A stretch of 64,000 nucleotides of DNA, from the NCBI GenBank assembly GCA_012845835.1, contig JABAKD010000028.1:11082241-11146240 (forward strand), read 5' to 3'. This DNA is from Undaria pinnatifida. Lineage: Eukaryota; Sar; Phaeophyceae; Laminariales; Alariaceae. Position 1 is the stretch's first letter. Every line of letters begins with the position of its first letter. Below are positions 63,730 through 64,000 of this stretch, piece by piece. A program made the translations under genes and the position numbers. The notes beneath the pieces were generated by a model, which worked only from the letters and a program-made list of their open reading frames with translations, did no database searches and was not told where the DNA came from.

Positions 63730-63900
63730 TGCGTGTGATACTGCGATTTGTTACGGGGGGGTGTACCCTCGTGAAGGATGCAGGTCGGTGACTCCCACCC
63801 CTGCTAATAATGCCCGAGGGTCAACAGGACTAAGACACTCAGCCTTGTTCTGCGCACGGAAACTGTATAACCCTCATTGATTGAAGGGGTCAAAACCAGA
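63730..63900 (-). repeat. R1 repeat, reversed copy
   Basis: GGTCAACAGGACTAAG, TGCGCACGGAAACTGTATAA and ATTGAAGGGGTCAAAACCAG are the reverse of the R1 core. The first half (63738-63775) has GTGTACCCTCGTGAAGG in place of the usual CGCGCGATCGG segment. Confidence 0.45.
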
Positions 63901-64000
63901 CATATATATATATTATGTAGAATTAATTCAGTATGCATGAAACAATAAAAGTAGTGTTAGACTAGACTATTGTTTTTGTTTATTTCGTATTTCTCTCTTC

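Overview
The window is nuclear DNA from a eukaryote. I infer a stramenopile, most likely a brown alga with a large, repeat-rich genome. The coding sequence is broken by introns of 0.3-3.5 kb with GT-AG borders. One gene is a ciliary/flagellar assembly factor, so the organism makes motile flagellate cells. There are short TTAGGG-type interstitial repeats and a nuclear insert of organellar 16S rRNA. The phylum-level call is an inference; the eukaryotic nature is seen directly.

Two host genes can be supported, both on the plus strand. Gene 1 (1841-13364, 5' end not found) is a PIH1D3/DNAAF6-type dynein pre-assembly factor, read from five short exons whose phases all agree. Gene 2 (34352-51738, first exon not found) is membralin (TMEM259-type), a multi-pass ER membrane protein of ER-associated degradation, read from ten exons. 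It has a glycine-rich insertion and a polyglutamine run in its lumenal part and a very long glycine/alanine-rich tail. Neither gene gives an ORF that is recognisable as a whole; both were found by matching short exons to the families.

The rest is repeats. 1-13 kb: introns of gene 1 with TTAA-flanked and TA-flanked MITEs, a LINE 3' end and several minisatellites. 13-34 kb: about 21 kb between genes, with a copia-like LTR fossil set inside a TRIM fossil, a tandem TRIM array with 4-bp target duplications, a second TRIM in reverse, a 0.39-kb near-palindrome between direct repeats, and a tRNA-headed SINE. 34-52 kb: membralin, its introns filled with minisatellites, MITEs, a SINE and the 16S fragment. 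52-56.6 kb: GACCC-rich repeats, C-rich repeats, a Ty3/gypsy fossil and 62-bp perfect-looking hairpins. 56.6-63.4 kb: one 6.74-kb DNA transposon with 113-bp terminal inverted repeats and an exact 9-bp target duplication, a Mutator-like signature, carrying a spliced minus-strand gene I do not recognise.

The two host genes share no pathway: one serves dynein arm assembly in the cytoplasm, the other protein quality control in the ER. The most useful results are the nested insertions that give filled and empty sites, the Mutator-like element, the C-rich tails of a LINE family, and minisatellites that grew out of a dispersed MITE sequence.
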